A DNA stretch of 64,000 nt, taken from Hydrangea macrophylla (lineage: Eukaryota; Streptophyta; Magnoliopsida; Cornales; Hydrangeaceae). The position numbers and the translations under genes are program-made. Positions 32,701-47,100 of this stretch are shown one piece after another. Each line of letters begins with the position of its first letter. Position 1 is the stretch's first letter. The notes under the pieces are model-generated. The model made no database searches and had not been told where the DNA came from. It saw only the letters and a list, made by a program, of their open reading frames with translations. The stretch spans positions 47,847,600 through 47,911,599 of the forward strand of contig CM066984.1 in the NCBI GenBank assembly GCA_033977485.1, written 5' to 3'.

Positions 32701-35700
32701 ATAGGATTGGAACAACCCTCCAACCATAGGGATAAATGCAAGTTGTTGGAACAATCCTCCAACCATAGGAAATAAATGCAAGTAGTTGGAACATCCTCCC
32801 AACCATAGGAAATAAAGCTACCACGTTTTTTAACATAGACTTATACAAAAAAAAGTAGTTTAACTCATTAAAAACACATAGAAACATGAACAAACTCCCA
32901 ACTACCAACTATAAAACATAAATAGCCATATCTTGGAAGTTATATTCAGCCCATTATTCTTCCACATGCATAAATATGATTAGGAAATATAATCAGCCCT
33001 ATCTTCTTCAAATTTATGCCCAATTAATAAGATCAACCCAAAAAAATGCCACCTTGATCTTCTTGGATTCTCCATTTATAATCAGCCCAATTCAGCCCAT
33101 TAAGTGCTTCCTTGATTCTCATCATTCTCCCTCTCTTCAAAGGATTCGTCCTCGAATCCATGAAAAGGAAATGCATGATAATTTTTGTTTTTATTTTTTT
33201 GAAGTGCACGACTCAACACAAGAAAAAAAAATCATACTTTTTTTTTTGGTAACTCTTTGTGCACGACACAATACAACAAGAATAAGAACACGAACAAGAA
33301 CAAGATATGAAGAACACAACGATCAGAATATATTTTTTTTTTAAGAACACGATGACACAGAACATAAAAAAAAAAGATCAGATTTTTTTTTTTTTTGAGA
33401 ATAAATTTTTTTAAGAACACGATGACACAAACAAAGACACAAAAACAAAATGGATAGATAATCTGATTTTAGAGCCTGAGCTCTGATACCAAATGATGCG
33501 AACCTCAATAACTTGTATTGAGACCCAACAACAAAATTGACATGTTTACCCAGAAAAGCTAAAATCAGATTGTTGTGATAGTGAACCCGTGACCCAACGC
33601 CTATAAAGAGACGCAAACCACGGGTATTCCAAAGATTAGTGAAGACCGCCACAATCAGATGCGGAAGGCTGATTGATAAGTCATGGTGTGTGAAGACGCC
33701 ACAATCAGATGCGAAAGGCTGATTGATAAGTCAAAAATTGTGTTCTGTGAAGAACAAGGGGGAGGAGCAAAGCTCAACTTCAGAATTGTGTTTAATCCAT
33801 TATATAAATCTGCCCATACAAAGGAGTATATATAGGATTGGAACAACCCTCCAACCATAGGGATAAATGCAAGTTGTTGGAACAATCCTCCAACCATAGG
33901 AAATAAATGCAAGTAGTTGGAACATCCTCCCAACCATAGGAAATAAAGCTACCACGTTTTTTAACATAGACTTATACAAAAAAAAGTAGTTTAACTCATT
34001 AAAAACACATAGAAAAATGAACAAACTCCCAACTACCAACTATAAAACATAAATAGCCATATCTTGGAAGTTATATTCAGCCCATTATTCTTCCACATGC
34101 ATAAATATGATTAGGAAATATAATCAGCCCTATCTTCTTCAAATTTATGCCCAATTAATAAGATCAACCCAAAAAAATGCCACCTTGATCTTCTTGGATT
34201 CTCCATTTATAATCAGCCCAATTCAGCCCATTAAGTGCTTCCTTGATTCTCATCATTCTCCCTCTCTTCAAAGGATTCGTCCTCGAATCCATGAAAAGGA
34301 AATGCATGATAATTTTTGTTTTTATTTTTTTGAAGTGCACGACTCAACACAAGAAAAAAAAATCATACTTTTTTTTTTGGTAACTCTTTGTGCACGACAC
34401 AATACAACAAGAATAAGAACACGAACAAGAACAAGATATGAAGAACACAACGATCAGAATATATTTTTTTTTTAAGAACACGATGACACAGAACATAAAA
34501 AAAAAAGATCAGATTTTTTTTTTTTTTGAGAATAAATTTTTTTAAGAACACGATGACACAAACAAAGACACAAAAACAAAATGGATAGATAATCTGATTT
34601 TAGAGCCTGAGCTCTGATACCAAATGATGCGAACCTCAATAACTTGTATTGAGACCCAACAACAAAATTGACATGTTTACCCAGAAAAGCTAAAATCAGA
34701 TTGTTGTGATAGTGAACCCGTGACCCAACGCCTATAAAGAGACGCAAACCACGGGTATTCCAAAGATTAGTGAAGACCGCCACAATCAGATGCGGAAGGC
34801 TGATTGATAAGTCATGGTGTGTGAAGACGCCACAATCAGATGCGAAAGGCTGATTGATAAGTCAAAAATTGTGTTCTGTGAAGAACAAGGGGGAGGAGCA
34901 AAGCTCAACTTCAGAATTGTGTTTAATCCATTATATAAATCTGCCCATACAAAGGAGTATATATAGGATTGGAACAACCCTCCAACCATAGGGATAAATG
35001 CAAGTTGTTGGAACAATCCTCCAACCATAGGAAATAAATGCAAGTAGTTGGAACATCCTCCCAACCATAGGAAATAAAGCTACCACGTTTTTTAACATAG
35101 ACTTATACAAAAAAAAGTAGTTTAACTCATTAAAAACACATAGTAACATGAACAAACTCCCAACTACCAACTATAAAACATAAATAGCCATATCTTGGAA
35201 GTTATATTCAGCCCATTATTCTTCCACATGCATAAATATGATTAGGAAATATAATCAGCCCTATCTTCTTCAAATTTATGCCCAATTAATAAGATCAACC
35301 CAAAAAAATGCCACCTTGATCTTCTTGGATTCTCCATTTATAATCAGCCCAATTCAGCCCATTAAGTGCTTCCTTGATTCTCATCATTCTCCCTCTCTTC
35401 AAAGGATTCGTCCTCGAATCCATGAAAAGGAAATGCATGATAATTTTTGTTTTTATTTTTTTGAAGTGCACGACTCAACACAAGAAAAAAAAATCATACT
35501 TTTTTTTTTGGTAACTCTTTGTGCACGACACAATACAACAAGAATAAGAACACGAACAAGAACAAGATATGAAGAACACAACGATCAGAATATATTTTTT
35601 TTTAAGAACACGATGACACAGAACATAAAAAAAAAGATCAGATTTTTTTTTTTTTTGAGAATAAATTTTTTTAAGAACACGATGACACAAACAAAGACAC

Positions 35701-38700
35701 AAAAACAAAATGGATAGATAATCTGATTTTAGAGCCTGAGCTCTGATACCAAATGATGCGAACCTCAATAACTTGTATTGAGACCCAACAACAAAATTGA
35801 CATGTTTACCCAGAAAAGCTAAAATCAGATTGTTGTGATAGTGAACCCGTGACCCAACGCCTATAAAGAGACGCAAACCACGGGTATTCCAAAGATTAGT
35901 GAAGACCGCCACAATCAGATGCGGAAGGCTGATTGATAAGTCATGGTGTGTGAAGACGCCACAATCAGATGCGAAAGGCTGATTGATAAGTCAAAAATTG
36001 TGTTCTGTGAAGAACAAGGGGGAGGAGCAAAGCTCAACTTCAGAATTGTGTTTAATCCATTATATAAATCTGCCCATACAAAGGAGTATATATAGGATTG
36101 GAACAACCCTCCAACCATAGGGATAAATGCAAGTTGTTGGAACAATCCTCCAACCATAGGAAATAAATGCAAGTAGTTGGAACATCCTCCCAACCATAGG
36201 AAATAAAGCTACCACGTTTTTTAACATAGACTTATACAAAAAAAAGTAGTTTAACTCATTAAAAACACATAGAAACATGAACAAACTCCCAACTACCAAC
36301 TATAAAACATAAATAGCCATATCTTGGAAGTTATATTCAGCCCATTATTCTTCCACATGCATAAATATGATTAGGAAATATAATCAGCCCTATCTTCTTC
36401 AAATTTATGCCCAATTAATAAGATCAACCCAAAAAAATGCCACCTTGATCTTCTTGGATTCTCCATTTATAATCAGCCCAATTCAGCCCATTAAGTGCTT
36501 CCTTGATTCTCATCATTCTCCCTCTCTTCAAAGGATTCGTCCTCGAATCCATGAAAAGGAAATGCATGATAATTTTTGTTTTTATTTTTTTGAAGTGCAC
36601 GACTCAACACAAGAAAAAAAAATCATACTTTTTTTTTTGGTAACTCTTTGTGCACGACACAATACAACAAGAATAAGAACACGAACAAGAACAAGATATG
36701 AAGAACACAACGATCAGAATATATTTTTTTTTTAAGAACACGATGACACAGAACATAAAAAAAAAAAGATCAGATTTTTTTTTTTTTTGAGAATAAATTT
36801 TTTTAAGAACACGATGACACAAACAAAGACACAAAAACAAAATGGATAGATAATCTGATTTTAGAGCCTGAGCTCTGATACCAAATGATGCGAACCTCAA
36901 TAACTTGTATTGAGACCCAACAACAAAATTGACATGTTTACCCAGAAAAGCTAAAATCAGATTGTTGTGATAGTGAACCCGTGACCCAACGCCTATAAAG
37001 AGACGCAAACCACGGGTATTCCAAAGATTAGTGAAGACCGCCACAATCAGATGCGGAAGGCTGATTGATAAGTCATGGTGTGTGAAGACGCCACAATCAG
37101 ATGCGAAAGGCTGATTGATAAGTCAAAAATTGTGTTCTGTGAAGAACAAGGGGGAGGAGCAAAGCTCAACTTCAGAATTGTGTTTAATCCATTATATAAA
37201 TCTGCCCATACAAAGGAGTATATATAGGATTGGAACAACCCTCCAACCATAGGGATAAATGCAAGTTGTTGGAACAACCCTCCAACCATAGGAAATAAAT
37301 GCAAGTAGTTGGAACATCCTCCCAACCATAGGAAATAAAGCTACCACGTTTTTTAACATAGACTTATACAAAAAAAGTAGTTTAACTCATTAAAAACACA
37401 TAGAAACATGAACAAACTCCCAACTACCAACTATAAAACATAAATAGCCATATCTTGGAAGTTATATTCAGCCCATTATTCTTCCACATGCATAAATATG
37501 ATTAGGAAATATAATCAGCCCTATCTTCTTCAAATTTATGCCCAATTAATAAGATCAACCCAAAAAAATGCCACCTTGATCTTCTTGGATTCTCCATTTA
37601 TAATCAGCCCAATTCAGCCCATTAAGTGCTTCCTTGATTCTCATCATTCTCCCTCTCTTCAAAGGATTCGTCCTCGAATCCATGAAAAGGAAATGCATGA
37701 TAATTTTTGTTTTTATTTTTTTGAAGTGCACGACTCAACACAAGAAAAAAAAATCATACTTTTTTTTTTGGTAACTCTTTGTGCACGACACAATACAACA
37801 AGAATAAGAACACGAACAAGAACAAGATATGAAGAACACAACGATCAGAATATATATTTTTTTTAAGAACACGATGACACAGAACATAAAAAAAAAAGAT
37901 CAGATTTTTTTTTTTTTTTGAGAATAAATTTTTTTAAGAACACGATGACACAAACAAAGACACAAAAACAAAATGGATAGATAATCTGATTTTAGAGCCT
38001 GAGCTCTGATACCAAATGATGCGAACCTCAATAACTTGTATTGAGACCCAACAACAAAATTGACATGTTTACCCAGAAAAGCTAAAATCAGATTGTTGTG
38101 ATAGTGAACCCGTGACCCAACGCCTATAAAGAGACGCAAACCACGGGTATTCCAAAGATTAGTGAAGACCGCCACAATCAGATGCGGAAGGCTGATTGAT
38201 AAGTCATGGTGTGTGAAGACGCCACAATCAGATGCGAAAGGCTGATTGATAAGTCAAAAATTGTGTTCTGTGAAGAACAAGGGGGAGGAGCAAAGCTCAA
38301 CTTCAGAATTGTGTTTAATCCATTATATAAATCTGCCCATACAAAGGAGTATATATAGGATTGGAACAACCCTCCAACCATAGGGATAAATGCAAGTTGT
38401 TGGAACAACCCTCCAACCATAGGAAATAAATGCAAGTAGTTGGAACATCCTCCCAACCATAGGAAATAAAGCTACCACGTTTTTTAACATAGACTTATAC
38501 AAAAAAAGTAGTTTAACTCATTAAAAACACATAGAAACATGAACAAACTCCCAACTACCAACTATAAAACATAAATAGCCATATCTTGGAAGTTATATTC
38601 AGCCCATTATTCTTCCACATGCATAAATATGATTAGGAAATATAATCAGCCCTATCTTCTTCAAATTTATGCCCAATTAATAAGATCAACCCAAAAAAAT

Positions 38701-41700
38701 GCCACCTTGATCTTCTTGGATTCTCCATTTATAATCAGCCCAATTCAGCCCATTAAGTGCTTCCTTGATTCTCATCATTCTCCCTCTCTTCAAAGGATTC
38801 GTCCTCGAATCCATGAAAAGGAAATGCATGATAATTTTTGTTTTTATTTTTTTGAAGTGCACGACTCAACACAAGAAAAAAAAATCATACTTTTTTTTTT
38901 GGTAACTCTTTGTGCACGACACAATACAACAAGAATAAGAACACGAACAAGAACAAGATATGAAGAACACAACGATCAGAATATATTTTTTTTTTAAGAA
39001 CACGATGACACAGAACATAAAAAAAAAAGATCAGATTTTTTTTTTTTTTTGAGAATAAATTTTTTTAAGAACACGATGACACAAACAAAGACACAAAAAC
39101 AAAATGGATAGATAATCTGATTTTAGAGCCTGAGCTCTGATACCAAATGATGCGAACCTCAATAACTTGTATTGAGACCCAACAACAAAATTGACATGTT
39201 TACCCAGAAAAGCTAAAATCAGATTGTTGTGATAGTGAACCCGTGACCCAACGCCTATAAAGAGACGCAAACCACGGGTATTCCAAAGATTAGTGAAGAC
39301 CGCCACAATCAGATGCGGAAGGCTGATTGATAAGTCATGGTGTGTGAAGACGCCACAATCAGATGCGAAAGGCTGATTGATAAGTCAAAAATTGTGTTCT
39401 GTGAAGAACAAGGGGGAGGAGCAAAGCTCAACTTCAGAATTGTGTTTAATCCATTATATAAATCTGCCCATACAAAGGAGTATATATAGGATTGGAACAA
39501 CCCTCCAACCATAGGGATAAATGCAAGTTGTTGGAACAACCCTCCAACCATAGGAAATAAATGCAAGTAGTTGGAACATCCTCCCAACCATAGGAAATAA
39601 AGCTACCACGTTTTTTAACATAGACTTATACAAAAAAAGTAGTTTAACTCATTAAAAACACATAGAAACATGAACAAACTCCCAACTACCAACTATAAAA
39701 CATAAATAGCCATATCTTGGAAGTTATATTCAGCCCATTATTCTTCCACATGCATAAATATGATTAGGAAATATAATCAGCCCTATCTTCTTCAAATTTA
39801 TGCCCAATTAATAAGATCAACCCAAAAAAATGCCACCTTGATCTTCTTGGATTCTCCATTTATAATCAGCCCAATTCAGCCCATTAAGTGCTTCCTTGAT
39901 TCTCATCATTCTCCCTCTCTTCAAAGTATTCGTCCTCGAATCCATGAAAAGGAAATGCATGATAATTTTTGTTTTTATTTTTTTGAAGTGCACGACTCAA
40001 CACAAGAAAAAAAAATCATACTTTTTTTTTTGGTAACTCTTTGTGCACGACACAATACAACAAGAATAAGAACACGAACAAGAACAAGATATGAAGAACA
40101 CAACGATCAGAATATATTTTTTTTTTAAGAACACGATGACACAGAACATAAAAAAAAAAGATCAGATTTTTTTTTTTTTTGAGAATAAATTTTTTTAAGA
40201 ACACGATGACACAAACAAAGACACAAAAACAAAATGGATAGATAATCTGATTTTAGAGCCTGAGCTCTGATACCAAATGATGCGAACCTCAATAACTTGT
40301 ATTGAGACCCAACAACAAAATTGACATGTTTACCCAGAAAAGCTAAAATCAGATTGTTGTGATAGTGAACCCGTGACCCAACGCCTATAAAGAGACGCAA
40401 ACCACGGGTATTCCAAAGATTAGTGAAGACCGCCACAATCAGATGCGGAAGGCTGATTGATAAGTCATGGTGTGTGAAGACGCCACAATCAGATGCGAAA
40501 GGCTGATTGATAAGTCAAAAATTGTGTTCTGTGAAGAACAAGGGGGAGGAGCAAAGCTCAACTTCAGAATTGTGTTTAATCCATTATATAAATCTGCCCA
40601 TACAAAGGAGTATATATAGGATTGGAACAACCCTCCAACCATAGGGATAAATGCAAGTTGTTGGAACAACCCTCCAACCATAGGAAATAAATGCAAGTAG
40701 TTGGAACATCCTCCCAACCATAGGAAATAAAGCTACCACGTTTTTTAACATAGACTTATACAAAAAAAGTAGTTTAACTCATTAAAAACACATAGAAACA
40801 TGAACAAACTCCCAACTACCAACTATAAAACATAAATAGCCATATCTTGGAAGTTATATTCAGCCCATTATTCTTCCACATGCATAAATATGATTAGGAA
40901 ATATAATCAGCCCTATCTTCTTCAAATTTATGCCCAATTAATAAGATCAACCCAAAAAAATGCCACCTTGATCTTCTTGGATTCTCCATTTATAATCAGC
41001 CCAATTCAGCCCATTAAGTGCTTCCTTGATTCTCATCATTCTCCCTCTCTTCAAAGTATTCGTCCTCGAATCCATGAAAAGGAAATGCATGATAATTTTT
41101 GTTTTTATTTTTTTGAAGTGCACGACTCAACACAAGAAAAAAAAATCATACTTTTTTTTTTGGTAACTCTTTGTGCACGACACAATACAACAAGAATAAG
41201 AACACGAACAAGAACAAGATATGAAGAACACAACGATCAGAATATATTTTTTTTTTAAGAACACGATGACACAGAACATAAAAAAAAAAGATCAGATTTT
41301 TTTTTTTTTTGAGAATAAATTTTTTTAAGAACACGATGACACAAACAAAGACACAAAAACAAAATGGATAGATAATCTGATTTTAGAGCCTGAGCTCTGA
41401 TACCAAATGATGCGAACCTCAATAACTTGTATTGAGACCCAACAACAAAATTGACATGTTTACCCAGAAAAGCTAAAATCAGATTGTTGTGATAGTGAAC
41501 CCGTGACCCAACGCCTATAAAGAGACGCAAACCACGGGTATTCCAAAGATTAGTGAAGACCGCCACAATCAGATGCGGAAGGCTGATTGATAAGTCATGG
41601 TGTGTGAAGACGCCACAATCAGATGCGAAAGGCTGATTGATAAGTCAAAAATTGTGTTCTGTGAAGAACAAGGGGGAGGAGCAAAGCTCAACTTCAGAAT

Positions 41701-43664
41701 TGTGTTTAATCCATTATATAAATCTGCCCATACAAAGGAGTATATATAGGATTGGAACAACCCTCCAACCATAGGGATAAATGCAAGTTGTTGGAACAAC
41801 CCTCCAACCATAGGAAATAAATGCAAGTAGTTGGAACATCCTCCCAACCATAGGAAATAAAGCTACCACGTTTTTTAACATAGACTTATACAAAAAAAGT
41901 AGTTTAACTCATTAAAAACACATAGAAACATGAACAAACTCCCAACTACCAACTATAAAACATAAATAGCCATATCTTGGAAGTTATATTCAGCCCATTA
42001 TTCTTCCACATGCATAAATATGATTAGGAAATATAATCAGCCCTATCTTCTTCAAATTTATGCCCAATTAATAAGATCAATCCAAAAAAATGCCACCTTG
42101 ATCTTCTTGGATTCTCCATTTATAATCAGCCCAATTCAGCCCATTAAGTGCTTCCTTGATTCTCATCATTCTCCCTCTCTTCAAAGGATTCGTCCTCGAA
42201 TCCATGAAAAGGAAATGCATGATAATTTTTTTTTATTTTTTTGAACTGCACGACTCAACACAAGAAAAAAAAATCATACTTTTTTTTTTGGTAACTCTTT
42301 GTGCACGACACAATACAACAAGAATAAGAACACGAACAAGAACAAGATATGAAGAACACAACGATCAGAATATATTTTTTTTTTAAGAACACGATGACAC
42401 AGAACATAAAAAAAAAAGATCAGATTTTTTTTTTTTTGAGAATAAATTTTTTTAAGAACACGATGACACAAACAAAGACACAAAAACAAAATGGATAGAT
42501 AATCTGATTTTAGAGCCTGAGCTCTGATACCAAATGATGCGAACCTCAATAACTTGTATTGAGACCCAACAACAAAATTGACATGTTTTCCCAGAAAAGC
42601 TAAAATCAGATTGTTGTGATAGTGAACCCGTGACCCAACGCCTATAAAGAGACGCAAACCACGGGTATTCCAAAGATTAGTGAAGACCGCCACAATCAGA
42701 TGCGGAAGGCTGATTGATAAGTCATGGTGTGTGAAGACGCCACAATCAGATGCGAAAGGCTGATTGATAAGTCAAAAATTGTGTTCTGTGAAGAACAAGG
42801 GGGAGGAGCAAAGCTCAACTTCAAAATTGTGTTTAATCCATTATATAAATCTGCCCATACAAAGGAGTCTATATAGGATTGGAACAACCCTCCAACCATA
42901 GGGATAAATGCAAGTTGTTGGAACAACCCTCCAACCATAGGAAATAAATGCAAGTAGTTGGAACATCCTCCCAACCATAGGAAATAAAGCTACCACGTTT
43001 TTTAACATAGACTTATACAAAAAAAGTAGTTTAACTCATTAAAAACACATAGAAACATGAACAAACTCCCAACTACCAACTATAAAACATAAATAGCCAT
43101 ATCTTGGAAGTTATATTCAGCCCATTATTCTTCCACATGCATAAATATGATTAGGAAATACAATCAGCCCTATCTTCTTCAAATTTATGCCCAATTAATA
43201 AGATCAATCCAAAAAAATGCCACCTTGATCTTCTTGGATTCTCCATTTATAATCAGCCCAATTCAGCCCATTAAGTGCTTCCTTGATTCTCATCATTCTC
43301 CCTCTCTTCAAAGGATTCGTCCTCGAATCCATGAAAAGGAAATGCATGATAATTTTTTTTTATTTTTTTGAAGTGCACGACTCAACACAAGAAAAAAAAA
43401 TCATACTTTTTTTTTTGGTAACTCTTTGTGCACGACACAATACAACAAGAATAAGAACACGAACAAGAACAAGATATGAAGAACACAACGATCAGAATAT
43501 ATATATTTTTTTAGAACACGATGACACAGAACATAAAAAAAAAAAGATCAGATTTTTTTTTTTTTTTGAGAATAAATTTTTTTAAGAACACGATGACACA
43601 AACAAAGACACAAAAACAAAATGGATAGATAATCTGATTTTAGAGCCTGAGCTCTGATACCAAA

Positions 43665-44412
43665 TGATGCGAACCTCAATAACTTGTATTGAGACCCAAC
43701 AACAAAATTGACATGTTTACCCAGAAAAGCTAAAATCAGATTGTTGTGATAGTGAACCCGTGACCCAACGCCTATAAAGAGACGCAAACCACGGGTATTC
43801 CAAAGATTAGTGAAGACGCCACAATCAGATGCGGAAGGCTGATTGATAAGTCATGGTGTGTGAAGACGCCACAATCAGATGCGAAAGGCTGATTGATAAG
43901 TCAAAAATTGTGTTCTGTGAAGAACAAGGGGGAGGAGCAAAGCTCAACTTCAGAATTGTGTTTAATCCATTATATAAATCTGCCCATACAAAAGAGTATA
44001 TATAGGATTGGAACAACCCTCCAACCATAGGGATAAATGCAAGTTGTTGGAACAACCCTCCAACCATAGGAAATAAATGCAAGTAGTTGGAACATCCTCC
44101 CAACCATAGGAAATAAAGCTACCACGTTTTTTAACATAGACTTATACAAAAAAGTAGTTTAACTCATAGAAACATGAACAAACTCCCAACTACCAACTAT
44201 AAAACATAAATAGCCATATCTTGGAAGTTATATTCAGCCCATTATTCTTCCACATGCATAAATATGATTAGGAAATATAATCAGCCCTATCTTCTTCAAA
44301 TTTATGCCCAATTAATAAGATCAACCCAAAAAAATGCCACCTTGATCTTCTTGGATTCTCCATTTATAATCAGCCCAATTCAGCCCATTAAGTGCTTCCT
44401 TGATTCTCATCA
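43665..44412 (-). repeat. Array LTR 17 (outer right, 748 bp, most divergent)
   Basis: Minus-strand 5' outer LTR. It lacks about 11 bp around 44165 (actcatagaaac) and one C in gaagacgccac, and has aaaagagtat instead of aaaggagtat. The last two changes resemble the separate LTR at 55015-55813, so this copy looks close to the ancestral state while central units were homogenised. Confidence 0.88.
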
Positions 44413-44417
44413 CTGCA
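44413..44417. repeat. Target site duplication CTGCA, right of array
   Basis: Pairs with 25575-25579. Confidence 0.92.
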
Positions 44418-46814
44418 TAAGATAAAAATTTAGATTTCCAAGAGTTAACTCTATCACATATTTTATTGACCAAACCCTCACAATCTTGTTTCTTTAGTTT
44501 TGAAGAAATTAGAAGGACTCCAAGATATCTAATGGGGAGAATACCTTTCTCAAAGTGAAGAATATTAACTATATCATCAATCATATCACCCTCAACATTT
44601 GAGAAAAAAAGACAGCTTTTAGCATTGTTAGCTTGTAAACCAGTAAAGTAAAAGAATTGGTTTAGAGTTAGACTGACCAGTTTGGCAGAGTCTACATCCC
44701 CATTGAAGAGAATCAGCAGATCATCAGCAAAGCAGAGGTGTGAGATTTTCAATTTATCACATTTCCAATGGTAAGTAAAAGGCTCACTAAGAATATTATG
44801 CTGTAAAAGTTGGCTCAGGGTGTCCATAATGATAACAAATAAGTAGGGAGAAATAGGATCACCTTGTCTTAAGCCTTTAGCACCATCAAAGTATCCCACA
44901 GATTCGCCATTAAAGTTAATAGAATATCTAGGAGTAGTGACACAGGCTAGAATCCATTTCTTTAGGTTAGGAGGGAACTCAAGCACTTCAAGTAAATCAA
45001 TGAGAAAATCCCAACTAACACTATCATAAGCCTTCATAATATCCACCTTAGCTGATACTCTAGGCTTACCCTTTTGTTTATGATAATCTCTCATAAGTTC
45101 TTGGGCAAGAAGAACATTATCACTAATCTTCCTACCTTTAATAAAAGCAGACTGAGCATGATCTATAAAATTAGGGAGGATCATTTGAAGTCTACTTGCA
45201 AATAATCTTAGATATACACTTATAAACGGTATTGCAGCAGGAGATAGGTCTAAAGTCACCCATTTTGGATGGATTAGGGACCTTAGGGATCAGAGCAATA
45301 AGGGTAGTATTTGATTCATGCAACAGCTCCCCATTCAGGAAAAATTCTTTTACAGCATCTATTATAGAAGTGCCCACAATGGCCCAAGAATCTTTAAAGA
45401 AGAATGCATTATAACCATCAGGACCCGGTGCCTTATTACTATGTAAGTTAAAAAAATGCCTTTTTAATCTCATCATTAGAAGGAATCCTATCCAGATCTG
45501 CCATTAACTCAGGAGGAATTCTTTTGTGGACAAAGGACCTTAAAGCATCTTTTCCAGGGTAATTGTGATTAGATGGAGTTCCAAGTAAAGAGGTGAAATA
45601 TCTGATAGCTTCTCCTTTAGCCTCATCACAGTTGGTAGTGAAACTACAATCTGGTTTTTCAATAACAATAATTCTTTTAAAATTTCTTCTTTCTTTAATG
45701 GAAAGATGAAAGTATCTCGAGTTTTTATCACCCACGTCTAACCATTGTAATCGAGATTTCTGCTTAAGAGTTTCTTCTTCAATCCAAATAGCTTCATGAA
45801 AATTTTTTAAACTGAGATTTTGCTCCTCAATTAGGGAAGTATCATTTGGGTCAACAAGAACAGCAGATTGAATAGATTTTAGAGCTTCTCTAGCTTTATC
45901 AGCATTAACCTTTTCTTGGCCTATAGATTTCTTTCCCAATTTTTTCAGTTCTTGTTTAAGGTGTCTAAGTTTATGACAGACTTGATATTGGGCAGTCCCA
46001 TCAATTCTATAATCCCAAGCATTCGTAACAATATCAGAAAAGGTACTCATTTTAGTCCAGTAGTTATAAAACTTAAATGCCCTACCCTTCCTTCTTTGAT
46101 TTTTATCAATATGAACAATAATAGGAGAATGATCAGAGGTACTTGGGGCCTGGAAATGAGCAAAAGAGTCAGAGAAATTATCAAGCCAAGTCTGGTTGAC
46201 CATAGCTCTATCAAGCTTTCTTTGAGTAAAATCTGGCCTTCCGTATCTTCTATTGCACCATGTAAACAATTCCCCTACATATCTAAGATCCACTAAGCAA
46301 CACTCATCAGTAGCTTTTTAAAAATCTAACATATCATTATTCCATCCATGATAAGGATTAGAGATTTCCTTCGGGGATAAGGTAACATTGAAATCACCTA
46401 AAGCAATATAATTAATGGAATCACATTTGGCATTAATAGCTTTAAGATCTGCCCAAAGTTCACCCCTTGCTTGGCCAGTATTAAAACCATAAAAAATTAT
46501 GCTTCCAGGTAAGAGGTTTTCTCATCGTTTTCAATACTAACATGAATGATTTGAGAAGTGCTTTTAAGAACTTTAAGATTAATTTTGTCGTTATTCCAGC
46601 CTATCCAAATTCTACCAGAAGAAGTAGGACTACTATTAGAGAAAAATTCCCAATGTTTAAAAAATTTTCTCCTAATTGTATCCTCATTTGTTAGATTAAC
46701 TTTTGTTTCAACAATACTTAAAACATCAATGTTGTTTTCATGGATGAACTTAGTAATCTCAGATTGCTTAGAGGCCATATTGAGACCTCGAATATTCCAA
46801 CAACAAATAATCAT
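44418..46814 (-). pseudogene. LINE N ORF2, endonuclease-RT part
   Basis: Starts MIICCWNIRGLN at the TAATGA overlap (46816-46811). The endonuclease is split by a frameshift near 46500 and a stop near 46318. RT motifs (NKAPGPDGYN, KVDIMKAYDSVSW, GLRQGDPISPYLF, LCFADDLLI) lie in frames broken near 45450 and 45200. It ends FLSYA at the array and is inactive. Confidence 0.8.
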
Positions 46815-47100
46815 TAAGAACGACGATGGGATTTTTTCTTACCTGAAGAACTAGAATGGGAGTTCCTCTTACTCTTTTGCTTACCACGATTTGGTGGAGC
46901 CTTTGGAGTTATTTTTGAAGTTGGGGAAGGAGAATCAGTATGCTGGGAACTTGCTCCAAACTCATTATTCTGTATCTTACTTTCTGGAGTAGCACAAGGA
47001 GTAGACTGTATGTTGCTTAGCTGTTGATCACCCTCAGCAGTGTGCTCCCACATCTCCTTAGCAATTTGGCCCTCAGGAATACTTTCATTTACATTATGAT
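46814..47100 (-). pseudogene. LINE N ORF1, C-terminal remnant
   Basis: The last about 95 codons of an ORF1, Ser/Pro/Thr-rich, ending in the basic tail SSSGKKKSHRRS and TAA overlapping the ORF2 ATG. The 5' side is truncated at about 47100, where LINE G codons (YIARPLIRHK) begin. Confidence 0.6.

Larger units (their letters stand above)
25580..44412 (-). mobile_element. Tandem array of a non-autonomous LTR retrotransposon, 17 LTRs and 16 internals
   Basis: Alternating LTR and internal segments, all minus-oriented. LTRs begin at 25580, 26709, 27840, 28971, 30101, 31232, 32363, 33494, 34625, 35754, 36886, 38017, 39148, 40278, 41408, 42535 and 43665. Steps are 1127-1132 bp. Each LTR is about 760 bp (TGATG...CATCA). 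Each internal is about 368 bp with PPT, A/T-rich leader and initiator-Met PBS, but no gag or pol. Units are nearly identical apart from homopolymer lengths and a few shared point variants. One 5-bp TSD flanks the entire block. It probably inserted as LTR-internal-LTR, then expanded by unequal exchange. Open frames that recur every 1.13 kb (for example MGGCSNYLHLF, MIRKYNQPYLL) are LTR sequence, not genes. Confidence 0.95.
24051..47100 (-). mobile_element. LINE 'N', host of the LTR array
   Basis: The 3' end has T-run 24051-24058 and tail motif near 24118. ORF2 runs 46814-44413 and, after the array, 25579-24354. ORF1 C-terminal codons lie at 46814-47100, where the element is 5'-truncated. It interrupts LINE G: G codons flank both ends. 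I found no clear TSD for N. The LTR array sits exactly between the codons SYA and GRAQLI. Confidence 0.75.

Noticed and set aside
25741..44103. Open frames of 74-159 codons recurring every 1.13 kb on both strands
   Set aside because: They lie in LTR and leader sequence, differ with homopolymer length, and match no protein family. Repetition of the DNA explains them.
25580..44412. CRISPR array or classical short-monomer satellite
   Set aside because: The repeat is 1.13 kb with LTR, PBS and PPT anatomy and an insertion TSD. There are no short direct repeats with unique spacers.
25580..44412. Assembly artefact as the sole explanation of the array
   Set aside because: Units carry private and neighbour-shared variants, and the outer TSD is exact. 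Exact copy number still needs long reads.
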